A stretch of 64,000 nucleotides of DNA from Tillandsia leiboldiana (GCA_029204045.2 CM055064.1:8134323-8198322), one strand, 5' to 3'; shown: positions 1-12,152, numbered from the stretch's first letter. Program-made: numbers and translations. The notes: generated by a model not told the origin, from the letters alone.

Positions 1-126
1 CGCCTGTTGGGCCACGTCGTCGGGTGCAGGCGCGTGCGCCCGTGGTCCGCTGGTGCAGGGGCACTGCAGCCGCCCGAAACCGATTCCGGGCGCCCGAAAG
101 ATGCGCCCGAATCCCGAGAAAAATAG

Positions 127-135
127 CTATAAAAG
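127..135 (+). promoter_or_regulatory. TATA box of LTR E
   Basis: TATAAAA at 128-134 lies just after GC-rich U3-like sequence and before a pyrimidine-rich stretch. The same arrangement is seen at the TATA boxes of the LTRs at 42802 and 53908. It is the likely transcription start region of this retrotransposon. Confidence 0.5.
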
Positions 136-484
136 CCCGTTTGCTCCCATTTCTCCCCATTTTTCCCTTTTTTGCTCCAAACCGTGCGTACCAGGGGAGG
201 GAAGGGGCGATTCCGTGGGGGGCTTTGGGGTATCGCGAGCACGCCGATGACCCCGTGGAGCGCGCGCAAGGTGTTCCAAGGAGCCGGATAGACGCGTGTG
301 CATGCGTTGGACGGCGCGACGATGTCGAGGTAGGTCCCGTATGTTGTTTTTGGCGGTGTTTTTGGCACAGTTTTGGATTTTCCTTCTGGATTTTGGATAT
401 GACCCCATGCCTTTGTGCGTGTTAGGGACCGAGTTTTTCTGTGCCATCGTGTTACACGAAGTGCCGCCGGGCGTGTCGTGTTGC

Positions 485-950
485 ACCGTTTTACGTGCAA
501 GCTTGGGGAAGACATGAACCGTTTTGCATGCCGACTCGACGAACATGCACCGTTTTGCGCGCGGACTCAAAAAGCGTGCACCGTTTGGCGTGTAACCTTC
601 AGAAGAACGTGCACCGTTTGGCGTGCAACCTTTAGAAAAACGTGCATTGTTTTGCGTGCAAGTCCGAGGTACGTGCACCTTTTTGCGTGCGGTTTGAATT
701 GACGTGCATCGTTTTGCGTGCAGTCTCTAATATTGCGCACCGTTTTGCGTGCGAGGTTAGAAGAACGTGCATCGTTTTGCGTGCAACCTTAAAGAAAAGC
801 ATGCACCATTTTGCGTGCAAACTTGAGGTACGTGCTCCGTTTTGCGTGCAGGTTGAGTTGACGTGCACCGTTTCGCGTGCAGTCTCTAATATTGTGCACC
901 ATTTTGCATGCAGGCTTGGAGGATTTGCATCGTTTTGCGTGCATGCTCGA
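485..950. repeat. Minisatellite of about 31-36 bp inside LTR E
   Basis: About 14 degenerate copies of a unit built around CACCGTTTTGCGTGCA alternate with short variable spacers such as CTTTAGAAAA or GTCCGAGGTA. The spacing is mostly 31-36 bp. Both strands lack stop codons in some frames because of the repeat, which explains the overlapping short reading frames here; I see no gene. Confidence 0.85.
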
Positions 951-3369
951 GGAACCAGGAACAATTGCGCGGAGACCAATTGCAAGTGTCTACAAGCAAT
1001 TGGGTACACCACAAGGTGGGGGATTCTGCCGAAACTGGGTGACCTCTCCCCTTGCTCCTTTGCTTTTGGATTTAGAAGCATGATAGTAGCCTGTTAGAGG
1101 CGTTAGGTAATCATGATTAATATCGCATGTGTAAAAAGGACATAGATGAAAAGTGCAACTGTTGGTTGCCAAAGACAGATGATAAATGTGCATGTGTAGA
1201 AGAACTTAGAGGAAAGTACTAAATTATGATTTATCCAAAATAGGGGATAAACTTGTATGTGTAGATGGACACAGATGAAAAGTGCAACTGTTGGTTGCCA
1301 AAGATAGATGATGAATTTTGCATGTATAGACGAATACAGATGAAAAGTGCAACTTTGGGTTGCCAAAAAGGAGATGATGAATTTGCGTGTGTAAAAGGAC
1401 TTAGGAGAAAAATGCAATTCTTGATTTATCTAAATAGATGATAATTGCATGCGTAACAGTGATAGATTATTTATGATTGTGATCATGTTAAGGTGTAACC
1501 CTAGGAATCATGTGAAAGCATAGGGAAAAGAACATGTTGGTAGTAAGACTAGGAGAAAATCTAGATTCATGGTTTAATGAGTGACATCAAACTTAGAAGC
1601 TTATCCTAGGATTGAACGAGTGGCATTGTCTTAGGAGATAACCTAAGGACATTGGATAGAGTGATCAACGTAGAGTCAAGGAACTCTAGGATGGGCATGA
1701 CATAGAACTTAGGTAAAGGAAACCTAAGGTGAACTAGGGGAGTTTAAACTCACAGATAAGGAATTAGAGTCAGTGTAACTCTAAGTTAAAAGTGAACAAG
1801 AATATAGAGTTAAGTTAACTCTAGGATTCAGTGAGGAATCAGGAAAGAGGGGATGAGATCTCAAGGTTAAAGAATTAAACAAATATAACCCTAGAAAGTC
1901 ATAGGGTGTCTGGGCAAATGGACAATAACTTTAACTTCAATTTGAGTTAAATAAATGAAAGAGAAATGTTTAAGAGTCCAGGAGACTCTCTAATTACCCG
2001 TGTGGCAAGACCTAGGGTAAGGAATGAATTAATGAAAAAATAAAGCTTAAGAGAAAGCTAAAAGTGGCTTAATAAGCAAAACAAGCAAATTGCTCAAGAG
2101 AAAGAGAATAGAAGGAGAATGCAAATGTCGCATTCAGGTTGAGACTCGTCAGTTTGGGAGCAGGACTCCTTGGGCAGTGACTCCTTGGACGAGGTACCTT
2201 GGAAAGGTTAAAGAAAAAGTGAAAGTGATTGCCAGTGGCAATGTGAGCTGAAGGTTCGAGTGAGAAAGAAAAGAAATACAAGTGCTTAAGGGTAAAGACA
2301 AAGGTAAATGCATAAAATGCAAAAGGGCTAAGTGCCAAGAGGAAGGAAAATAAAAGATAAGGAAAGATAATAAAACGGGCGTGCCTTCGAAGGTGAAATG
2401 TGGGTCTGTGGGACGTAAAGGGCTTGCCCTCTCCCCGGGCGCACCTGATCGGACGTAAAGGGCAGTGCCCTCTCCCAGGTAGCGACCCGAAGAACACATT
2501 TACTTCGTTGGGGCGGGATAGTACCTGCGCGTGCTATCGGCAATCTTAGAAATTTCTGTCTTATGGTAGCATGACTACCGGGCCGGGGCCCGTTGGACAA
2601 GAATTTTCGAGGGTTAACTTTAACTAAAGCACCAGAATGTAAAAAGGAATAAAGTGGAAATAGAGTGGCCAAGGTGGCCGGGTTAGTTTAATCCTGTATA
2701 TAGCGGCATAGTGGCCGAGTGGATGGATAGTTGCTTGGTATGGCTAGACAGAGTAGTGTTGGGTCATTGAGTATACACAGATAGTGTAGTGACCTATGCT
2801 ATGCATAGCAGCATTTTAATATTGACGTTTATATTTCCTAGCATTCTATTATTATTGCTTCCATTGGACCAAGTGGTGTAGGACACTCGTTCTCGGTGGT
2901 TGAACCCACTGGGAACTTTGTTGTAGTTCTCACACCCTCGGGTGACCATTTCCCCAGGTACGGATACAGCGATCGAGACGGACGACAGGGGCAAGAGCCC
3001 AGCAGCATAGAGACCTAGAGGGTCTAGCAGAGGTACCCCTTCTTTTTATATTTTGAGTGAACCATGTATTGTGAGGAAAAGGTGTAAGGATTTGTAATAT
3101 TATTTAATTGCAAGTTGAGAGATGGAAATGTAATAAAGTTTATTTATGGTTCATTCTTATCATGCTTTCATATCTGCTTAAACTATTCGTTTATTGAATG
3201 AAAGTTTTAAATTAGTAGTGATTTTACTCTGATATTATATCTCATCATACACATTGTTTTGATTAGAGATGGTTGTGACCGTTCCTTTCGGGTGGCGTGA
3301 GGTCGTGCCCAATTGGCGGGTCTGTTGGCGTGCCCGAACTGTAGAAATTGGCGGTCTCGGAGCGTGACA

Positions 3370-4560
3370 GCTCGGGGGCCCTGTCTCTGGTCACACTGCG
3401 ACGGTGGATGGGGTCCGCCACAGATAACACACCGCTCCTGTCGCTGATGCCGATACTGTTGCTGCCGGGGGTACTGCTGCTGAAACTGCTGTCGCTGCTG
3501 ATACTACGGCTGTTGCGGGGGCCCACCTGATCTCTGGTGCCTTTGAAACCCACGATCCTCAGGGTGAGATCGTGGAGGTCTCGAAGGTCCCTGCCGACTC
3601 GTCTGTCCCTCGTCAACCGGTGCTGGACGCTTCGCCCTCGGAATCACTGTGGGAGCTGGAGCCACCTTGTCCATCACCGCCTCCCCGCGCTCTACAAAAA
3701 GTGCCTGCTCCATAGAGGCATCCAACATCTGCAGTCTGCGCGATCGTACGAACTGATAAATCTCCCGGCGCAAACCTCGCTCGAACATATAGATCTGATG
3801 CGCCTTGTCCCTAGCCGCGTGCGGTACACTGGCCAACAACTGGTTGAAGTCTACGATGTATGCGTGCACGGGACGATCTCCCTGTCGAAGATTCTTCAAC
3901 TGCTCCTCCAACCTCTGCCTGACCCTCTTAGGGAAGAAGACTCCAAGAAATAAACTGCGGAACTCCGCCCAGGTAAGAAGCTGAGTCCCAGGCGGACCAA
4001 CAGGTCGAACACGCCGCCACCAGGCCTCGGCGTTGTGCTCCAAAAAGTTCGTCGTCAGCAGAACCTGAAACCGCTCCTCGATAAACAAACTCTCAAAATG
4101 TCGCTCCATCGCCGTGATCCACGACTCTGCCTCCCACGGCTCCAAACTCTGCCCAGAGAAACGAGGCGGGTCAAACTGGCGGAATCTCATCAAACAATCT
4201 ACCACCTTGCGCTGCTCCGCAGGGGTCAACTGTTCTGCCGCCCCGGACGGCTGTCTGCTGGTAACTGGCGCAACAGGGACTGCCGGTGTCGCTGGTATAA
4301 CAGGGCGTGCCACGGCTAGGGAAGAAGGTGCAGGAAACTCGCAGGGGGTGCTGTGACAGGCTGCGCCCTCTGCTCCAACATGCGCATCATCCGGTCCATG
4401 GTCTCCTCTCGACGTCGGGCAGCCTCCGACAACTGGGCCATCTGAGCCCGAAACTCCTGTATCTCACTCTGTTGACCCTGCGCTGTCTCCTCCTGCTCAG
4501 GCTCATCGGAGGAGGAAGGCTGAGAACGCGTCCGCATCCTGCGTCGGGGAGGCATCGTGC
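3370..4560 (-). pseudogene. gag of Ty3/Gypsy element A, frameshifted and interrupted
   Basis: This is a retrotransposon capsid (gag) read on the minus strand. It starts at about 4555 with MPPRRRMRTRSQ and has an acidic, glutamine-rich N-terminal part. After a frameshift near 4314 it continues through the retrotransposon gag core (FDPPRFSG, WITAMERHFE, AWWRR, FFPKRVRQRLEEQ). A TAG stop lies at 3504-3506. Beyond the stop, in frame, is a zinc knuckle CVICGGPHPPSQC (about 3393-3431) of the form C-x2-C-x3-H-x4-C. The reading frame is then cut by LTR E at 3370. The protein would package element RNA in cytoplasmic particles. A frameshift, an internal stop and an insertion make it nonfunctional. Pol should lie to the left of the window. 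Confidence 0.85.
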
Positions 4561-4835
4561 TCACCTGCAACAACATGCAAACATCAGGACAGAACTAAAA
4601 CAACACTCGACCCAATCTAGCGAAAGTCAAAGGCATGTCCCCCTTCCTGTAGCACTATGTTGTCTACAGCCAACATAGTCACCACCGAGAGAAGACATGT
4701 CAATCACTCATCCCATCCTTTGGGTTAGTTAAGGACTCAATCAGGACTCTCGCTAAAATCACGGCTCTCACGTGAGTCATCCTAGGGTCCAACCACAAGC
4801 CTAGGGTTTCTAAGTCCACAATGGCCTACATCCTA

Positions 4836-4848
4836 GGCTCTGATACCA
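4836..4848 (-). other. Primer binding site of element A (initiator tRNA-Met)
   Basis: On the minus strand the sequence is TGGTATCAGAGCC, complementary to the 3' end of plant initiator tRNA-Met. It begins 8 nt after the end of LTR A (TGACA at 4857). This fixes the direction of the element and shows that LTR A is its 5' LTR. Confidence 0.92.
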
Positions 4849-5503
4849 CTCTAATCTGTCACGCCCCGGGGTCGAAACTGCGACCCGGGCCCGCCAACAG
4901 ATTCGTCGCCCATACGATGAACCCCGTATAGACGAAGCGTCTAACCTGCAAAAAGAAGGATACTATAGCTATACATATATCAGATCTGAAAAGTAAACTA
5001 CTGTAAAACTAAAATCCAATAACTGAACAACTGGAAATAAAGATACAATATCCATCTCCCAAATACGATCATATACAAAATCCTCTGATACGAAAACTCA
5101 GAACTATACAGGGAGGTAAACATAAATGATACATCAGTGTACAGGCTCTCAGTACAAGTCAGATCCTCACAATACAATAGTCTCTCAAAAGTGGAAATAA
5201 AACTAATCTACTGACTGTACTATAAATCTCCAAAAAGGGGGCACCGCTATACTCCAAAGACGGGTAGGGAACTAGCTCGCGACTCCCTCGCCTCGGTCTG
5301 AAGGATCAGCAACAGGAGCAACAGGAACTGGAGAAGGGGTCCCTGGGGAAAAATACACCACAATGGGTGTGAAAACTACATCCCACAGTAGTTCTCAATG
5401 GGTACCGCAACCAAACCCGACGGTCTGCCCACTAAGTCTACTAGAGGCATAAGATAACATAAAACTGAAGAAAGGAAAGCTGAAAATAACTCTACAGCTA
5501 CCA

Positions 5504-7889
5504 TGTCACGCCCCGGCGTCGAAACTGCGACCCGGGCTCGCCAACAGATCCGCTGCCCATACGGTGAACCCCGTATAGACGAAGCGTCTAACCTGCAAAA
5601 GATAGATACTATACTATCCAGATATCAGAGCTGAAAATAAACTGCTAGAAATCAAATAAATTAAAACAAAGTCCTCACCAAAGTACAAGTCACTCAACTC
5701 AGAAAGAAAAGTACAACTCTATACCTCACTACAAGGTCTCTCAACAAGAAACTCTCAAAATAATAAGGGTACATCTACTCTCTGGACGACGACTGGTAGG
5801 GATCTAGCTCGCGACTCCCTCACCTCGATCCGAAGAAGCAGCAACAGGAGCAGCAGGAACATAAGTAGAAGTCCCTGTGGGAAAAATACACCACGACGGG
5901 TGTGAGAACTACGCCCCAAGTAGTTCTCAGTGGGTGCCGCCAACAAGCCCAACGGTCTGCCCACTAAGTCTACTAGAGACATAAAGTAACAAATGCATGG
6001 CTGTAAGGAAAAGCTGGTAAGTAAACTCTACAGCTACTATGCCTCTATCTAGATGCTCAAAAAGTGGAACAGAAAGAACATGATGCCACTACTAACTCTC
6101 ATCTCTGATCAGCCAATCTAACTGACTACCACCTCGGGTCCAGTCAAACCTGCGCCAACCTACTGCCGTTACGTCCCAGAGGAGCGGGCTTACATAGGAC
6201 CTACTGCCGTTACGTCCCTGAGGAGCGGACTTACGTAGGGCGTCCATGACTGCCAAAACGGCTCAGCCAGAGGGATAAAACGTCGACAAGTCGCGATACC
6301 AAAGTGCAGACCCACCCCGGACGTGGCACTCGAGGGGAGCGACCCCAACGAGGACAAGGGTATCCGCGCACTCTGTCGAGCTGGCACTGCAGGCTATAGT
6401 CCAAAATCCTCGCTCACGCACAACGGTCGGAGCACTCTCGACGACTCAGCTGATCAGCTCTCTCGAATCTCAAGACACAAGCAACTCCACCAACTCAAAT
6501 TACAAGGTCGCATCCACTGCGAACAACTGCCTCAACAGGCCAAACATCGCATCCACTGCGAACAACTGTCTCAACACAGGCAGGAGAACGACACTGCCGA
6601 GACTCACTGTCACTCAGACGGCTCCCAAGGAACCAGATCTACAACCACTGTCACTCTCCCAAAGAAACCTGATCTACAGACTGCTATCAACTCCACTCGG
6701 TCCCCAGACACGAGTGTAAATGCATCCCACAACAACCCGACCTCTCGGCCCACTACCCGGGCGAGGAAAACTCTACGTCCAGAGTGAAATATAGAATAGT
6801 GGTGTGGGAAGGTGTAGAGCAATAAAAACCTAGCCCAAATTGGAGTTTTCTACAGTCTGGCTGAACATGCTGCATATGGCGGGGGTGCTAGGTCAAGTTC
6901 CAAGATAACAATAATCAACAGCTTGTAGGGAAAGAAACTAAACACATGATCATCTAACAACATCAGGAACATCAATTCCTATAATCTAGCATGCTATATA
7001 GAACACATCTATAACATGCAAGTCCCTACACAGATAGAATTAATGCATAGTCCATAGGTCATGAAGACAAGGCCACCCACCTGAAGAGCTGACTGTCCAA
7101 GTCCCACAGCTGAAAATACCAGGAAAACCAAATCTCCAATTCCAACGGGTCCAGCAATACTCGCAAACCATCCTGGGTACAACACAGAGTTCACAGTTAC
7201 ACTTAAATTCCCAAAATTAACCACGCACATACACACTGAAAATCAGCCCCAAAGATGCACTTATTTCACCTGCTGAAAATACTCTGAAAATTCCAATAAA
7301 AATATCACATCGATCATCTCGTCGAGACCTTTGAAACGGGTACCTGCACGTCCAAATCCGAGCCCCGTAGGCCGAGTTACAAATTCCACAGTACAGGTGC
7401 GCAAACACTCACAACCACACAACTGTAAACTCTTGCACAGATAAAAAGGGAATAGTATACCTCCGGTAAGGTCTCAGAAAAATCCAAGAAAAATACGATG
7501 ATAATCCTCCCGCGGTGGACCGATCGGCCTCTCCTCGGCCCGCCGCCACGCTCCGCCGCCCGCCGCCGTCGCCGGCGCTTCTCCGGCCGCCGCAACAGTA
7601 ACCCCACGCCTCGAAATCCGTGTCGGGTCATCCGAGCTCCGAAAAATCCAAGTAAATAGCCCGTTTCGATCGTTTTCGCGCGCTGAATCCAAATCCGATG
7701 TCCGATTTGCCAAATTCCACTTCTAAAATTTCTTAAAAAATTCCCGGAAAAGCAAACTTGATCCGTTTTTCATGCCGGGTCCAAATCTTGGGTCCAAAAT
7801 GCGCGCAAACACCTCTAACACTCAACCGGGGTCTCCAGAAGTCACAGATCCAACAGTAATCCAAACGTGGGAATTTCCGGGTCCTCACA
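5504..7889 (-). mobile_element. Solo LTR B (2386 bp), TSD TACCA
   Basis: The element reads TGTCACGCC at 5504 to GGGTCCTCACA at 7889 on the plus strand, so it is a minus-strand LTR. TACCA is duplicated at 5499-5503 and 7890-7894. Joining the flanks restores the normal LTR A sequence (GCTACCATGCCTCTATC). No PBS, polypurine tract or coding domain is present, so this is a solo LTR left by recombination between two LTRs. It carries two copies of a 39-bp repeat near 6508-6580 that is amplified in LTR C. Several short reading frames here are not genes. Confidence 0.93.
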
Positions 7890-10100
7890 TACCATGCCTC
7901 TATCTAATATGCTCAAAGGGTGATACAGATGAAAATGATGCATCGACTCAAACCCAGTACTCAATCAACCCAATCACAGTGACTGCCACATAGGGTCCAG
8001 TCAAACCTGCGCCCACCTACTGCCAGTACATCCACGGAGAACTGGACTTACGTAGGGCGTCCGTGACTGCCAAAACTGGCCCAGCCAGAGGGACTACGCC
8101 CGTGACTGCCTAAAAAAAAAGGCCCAGCCAGGGGACAGCATCGACAAGTCGCGATAGTAAAGTAACAGGCCCAACTCCGGAGTGGCACTCGAGGGGCGCG
8201 ACCCCACCGAGGAAAGTATCCGCGCATCTCTGTCGAGCTCAAATGCGGCTCATGCTGGCTATAGTCCAATCCACGATCAACAAGATCGACAGTACCCAAA
8301 TCACCTCTCTAACTCACTAACAGGAACCACTCGAACAGTCGGGACCGCTGTCAACCCAACGGCTCCCCAAAAAGAACATCAACTCGACATGCAATCTCGC
8401 TAGCGGGGTACACTCCACAGCCGACAACAATGAAGGGTCCGGGAACCCCGAAAGACTAGAACCTACAACCCAAATCAAACAAGAACAGGCTCTAGGCTTA
8501 GCCTCTCGTTGTTCTCGGCCCAAAGGAAAAATGCAGCCCTTAGAACCCAGACCACTCGAATCCTCTCGAGTGGGGAAGTTTACAGAAAAATAAATGTGAC
8601 ATTTATTACTGAAAACCATTTTTCGCTCAACCCACGTGGGGCGAGGACTAAAAATAGTTTCTTTTTGAAAAACCATCTTGACTTGAGAAATATCTATTTT
8701 TAATAATTTGTAGTTCTTTTAGGAAAACAGTTAGAAAACAAATTTTTATACCCAAACCCCGAAGGGCAAATGACTTCGTCCAATCAGACAATAACAGACT
8801 CCGGCGACCCTTCGATGTTTGGAAGAAAACATTGGTTGACTAAAATCATGTGTGTGTCAAAAAGGTTCTGGGTTCAAGGTCCTGCTATCACTGGTATACT
8901 ACTGCCACTAACACAGTGGCGACACATAAAACAAAGGACCATGACATCCCGGGACTACCGTTCACCCAAACGGCTCCCGCCACAGAAATAAGACCAGCTA
9001 CAACTACCAGACTCCACTCTGCCCCCAGACACGAGTGTAACATGCATCCCACACTAAGATAAAACCCGACCACTCGGCCCACTACCCGGGCGAGGATAAC
9101 ACTATGTCTAGAAATAGAGTATAACGTGTGGATGTCTAAAACATAAATAAACCTAGCCCAAGTGAGGGTTTTCTACTAGTCTGGTTTACATATGCAAACA
9201 TATGACGGGGTGCTAGGTCAAGTTCCAAAGATAGCATTAATTTAACAGATTTAGTAAGCAGTAAATCAACATGATCATCATAGCAACTCAAGGAGTGTCA
9301 GTTCTCTCTTTCTAACATGCTTCCTAATACACTCACAATCATGCATGTTTTCCTACACAATAGAATTAACGAACTGTCCATCGGTTTTGAAGACGAAGCA
9401 ACCCACCTGAAGCGCGCGTCAATCCAAGATCCGAATAGGCTAAAACTATACGGAGATAAATTCTCAGATTCCCACGATTCCAACGGGTCCAGAAACACCC
9501 AAAAATACCTCCTGGGTAAAAAGATATGGTTCAAACATTGCAATCAATAAAAATTCCCAAGATCACTTACTGCTGAAAAATCTGCCCCAGAGAAGCTTAA
9601 TTATCACCTGCGAGATAAATTTGAAAAAATTCCAATAAAAATACGACAGCGATCCTCGCGAAGTGTAGATGTCAATCGAGTCCTTAAACGTCGAATTCCG
9701 ATGCCCGAGTGCTAAGATAAAAATCTGACAAGCCTCCGCTGTCCAGAAAAACCACCAGCAGGAAAGGGGTTCAAAGATGCCTCGTAAACCGTGCCAACAA
9801 CTCAAAATGAAGCAAGATGATCAACACGGAAATCAAAGGCCTACCTCTCTTGAAACCGACGCCACAAAAATCATCCAAAAATTCCTTTGGGGTAGCTTTG
9901 GGGACCTTGTGGACTAAAATGCGACGAAAAAGGCCTCCGAAGAAAGAACGTCGCAGTGCGCCGAGTCGCAGAAATCGCCGATGTCGCGGATTCCAAAAAT
10001 TCTGAAACTCCTTCGAGAGATGGAGCACACGAAGAGGATCAACTTGCTTCAAGGCTTATCCACAGAAAATCTCGGGAAAAGGCCAAAAATCTAAGGTGAA

Positions 10101-10115
10101 AGGCTATTTATAGTC
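10101..10115 (-). promoter_or_regulatory. TATA box of LTR A
   Basis: The minus strand reads GACTATAAATAGCCT. It lies about 90-380 bp downstream (in the sense of transcription) of a cluster of CACGTG motifs, at the U3/R border. Confidence 0.65.
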
Positions 10116-10201
10116 AAACAAGAGAGGGGGAAATACCTCTTTGGGGTACGATTTCGGGCGCCGGGCGCCGAACAGGGGACACGGTGCAAATCCGGGCGCG
10201 A

Positions 10202-10480
10202 CACGTGTCCCACAACGTGCCGCAGCGTGGCGCGGCCAACTGCCACGTGGCCCTACCAAGCAGGTGGGAGCGGGTGGCGCGGCCCAACCGCGGCGCGCCA
10301 CGTGGCGCGCCCGTGTGCGCGCCATGCTGCGCCACCTGCTCCAACCACCCTCCCCGCGCCTCTGGGTGGACCGCGTGCATTGCGCCGTCCACTCAGGCGC
10401 CGCCACGTGGCCACCGCCCCGGTCCACGCCTCCCGCGTGGACCGCGCGCGCTGCACCCACCTATCCGGGGCCGCCACGTG
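10202..10480 (-). promoter_or_regulatory. Cluster of five CACGTG (G-box/ABRE-core) motifs in U3 of LTR A
   Basis: Perfect CACGTG hexamers lie at 10202, 10244, 10299, 10404 and 10475. In plants this core is bound by bZIP and bHLH factors acting in ABA, light and stress responses. The sequence shows the motifs and their position upstream of the TATA box; actual responsiveness is an inference. Confidence 0.6.
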
Positions 10481-10806
10481 TCAACCCTCCCGGTCCACAG
10501 CTCTCCCATGCACCGAAACGCGCATAAAACTTTCAGGGGTTCGTTTTTGGGCATCCGGACTCCGAAAAAGGCAAGTAAATAGCCGATTTTCAACGTTTTT
10601 CCGCGCTGAATCCAAATCCAATATCGGATTATCCTGAAACCCTTTCTAAAATTCAGCGAAAATAGCCGGAAGGCAGGCTTGATCCAGAAACCTCGCAGAG
10701 TCCGCCCAACGTGTCCATTTGACGCGTTGCGGGTCCGACACACCAATAATAGGTGTTCCACTACATGGGTCATGGGGAAAGCTGCATGGGGATCGAGGTC
10801 ACTACA

Positions 10807-11058
10807 TATAGTCTGCTGGATTATAATATGTTGTTATTTTTGATAATTTTATTTCTGAGAGACTTATGTTGTGAGGTTCAGACTTGTACTATTTGGAGTT
10901 GTATTTTTATATTTTAGTAGTTTACTTTTCAACTCTGATATATGTATAGTGTAGTATTGTCTTTTGCAGGTTAGACGCTTCGTCTATGCGAGGCTTCCCG
11001 TATGGGCGACGGATCTGTTGGCAGGTCCGGATCGCAGTTTCGACCCCGGGGCGTGACA
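10807..11058 (+). mobile_element. 3' end of an older plus-strand Gypsy LTR (G)
   Basis: The sequence carries the conserved LTR terminal module (GCAGGTTAGACGCTTCGTC, then the CAGTTTCGACCCCGGGGCGTGACA-type end) and stops at 11058. It is the right-hand remainder of an LTR that element A entered; the rest lies left of the window. The flank starts GAGAG in a GA-rich run, so a target duplication cannot be judged. Confidence 0.8.
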
Positions 11059-11849
11059 GAGAGAGCGAGAGAGATGTATTCTACTATAAGAAGAAACAAA
11101 AAAAAAACAAGGTTACACCTTGTCTTCTTCAGATAAAAAATCAAGAGCCTTATGATAAACCACACCTATCTCTTATTCTAATGAAAAAATTTTAAAAAAA
11201 TAATTCGAAAAGAGATTTTAGTAAAACCGTAATCAAGAAGATCAAATTAGAAAAATATATAAAATTTTGACTAAAATTTTTTATGTCATTACTTTGAATA
11301 ATCCGAACCGATCAAATAATTAATCAAGAATCTTCGCTGCGCTACCGAACCTAACACCGCATGCGAGCGGCTGTCTACCTTCTCTTGCTATTGTACTTTT
11401 TTCAGAAGGAACCCGATGGCCACTACACCAAAATAGATTTTTAGTCGAACTTTTGTGGTGGCTTTAATAAAAAAAGTCAGCAAAAAGTAAATATTGGTGG
11501 CATTTTTAAATAAATACCCTAAATAAAATTTATTTTAAATATTTATTTAAATACTTAAAAAAATGTGTTGTTATTTTAAAATTTTACAAAAAAAAAATTG
11601 CCAGGTAATAAGTGTGCGAAATTTTTTCGCCACTATTTTTCACTTCGCGCGCAAAAAAAAAAATTTATATTAATATAAAACAATTATTTTCGCTAACTAA
11701 ATCATTATTTTATTATTATTGTATTAAATTTTTTTCTTTTTGCTAGTTATTTTATTTCTGTTGGGATAAACTAGGGCTCAAGATCTAATTAATTAGCCTT
11801 GTATACATTGCACGTCTTGCTCGTACGGCCACAAGGCAAGACCTTAATT

Positions 11850-11852
<3 letters not shown>
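11059..11852. other. AT-rich intergenic DNA with a CACTA-like terminus
   Basis: No gene is seen. CACTACACCAAAA at 11421-11433, followed by TAGATTTTTAGTCG, resembles the terminal inverted repeat start of plant CACTA (En/Spm) transposons. I could not find the matching inverted end nearby, so this would be a truncated or decayed copy. Confidence 0.4.

Positions 11853-11933
<81 letters not shown>
11853..11933. repeat. Microsatellite (TA)n followed by (GA)n
   Basis: About 52 bp of alternating TA pass directly into about 28 bp of GA. A second (TA)n lies at about 12155-12184 on the other side of the adjacent MITE, suggesting that the MITE entered a TA-rich tract. Confidence 0.95.
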
Positions 11934-11935
<2 letters not shown>

Positions 11936-12152
11936 TAGGTTGGAATACTATTAATAGTATCAAGTTATTTGTGCTATTAAATTTTTAACTATTAGATTAA
12001 AAAATATGTGGTTGAGATGATAGTGAGCCCCTTGGGTTTAATAGGTAGTTGGGAAATAGTAAAATCTAACGGGTGAAAATAATCAAAAAAATTAATCTAA
12101 GTATAGAAAACTTGATAGCACTAATAACTTACTATTAATAGTATAGTAGCCG

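Larger units (their letters stand above)
1..3369 (+). mobile_element. Ty3/Gypsy-type LTR (E), 5' truncated by window edge, inserted in gag of element A
   Basis: GC-rich U3-like DNA with a TATA box near 128 is followed by about 3.2 kb of AT-richer transcribed-type LTR sequence that ends in AGCGTGACA at 3369. The distance from TATA to the LTR end matches the complete 4.1-kb LTRs at 41775 and 52880, which is why I read the whole stretch as one LTR. At 3370 the sequence changes abruptly to the minus-strand gag zinc-knuckle region of another element, so this LTR interrupts that gag. The other end and any target duplication lie outside the window. Its last 100 bp do not match the terminal module shared by the other LTRs here, so it is a more distant family. 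The call of an LTR is an inference from structure; no coding domain is present. Confidence 0.6.
4857..10806 (-). mobile_element. 5' LTR of element A (about 3.56 kb), interrupted by solo LTR B
   Basis: On the minus strand the LTR begins TGTAGTGACC at 10806 and ends GGGGCGTGACA at 4857. Removing LTR B and one target copy (5504-7894) leaves about 3559 bp, close to the related LTR D (about 3583 bp), with which it shares long stretches, for example around 8760-8830 and 40926-40990. The right side (10140-10500) is a GC-rich U3 with five CACGTG motifs, followed by a TATA box at 10101-10115. The left end carries the terminal module with the hairpin CGGGTCGCAGTTTCGACCCCG. The element entered an older plus-strand LTR; the flank at 10807 begins TATAG. 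Confidence 0.88.

Noticed and set aside
10104..10637. Several frames of 74-136 codons on both strands
   Set aside because: GC-rich U3 of LTR A with G-boxes; frames are open on both strands and resemble nothing.
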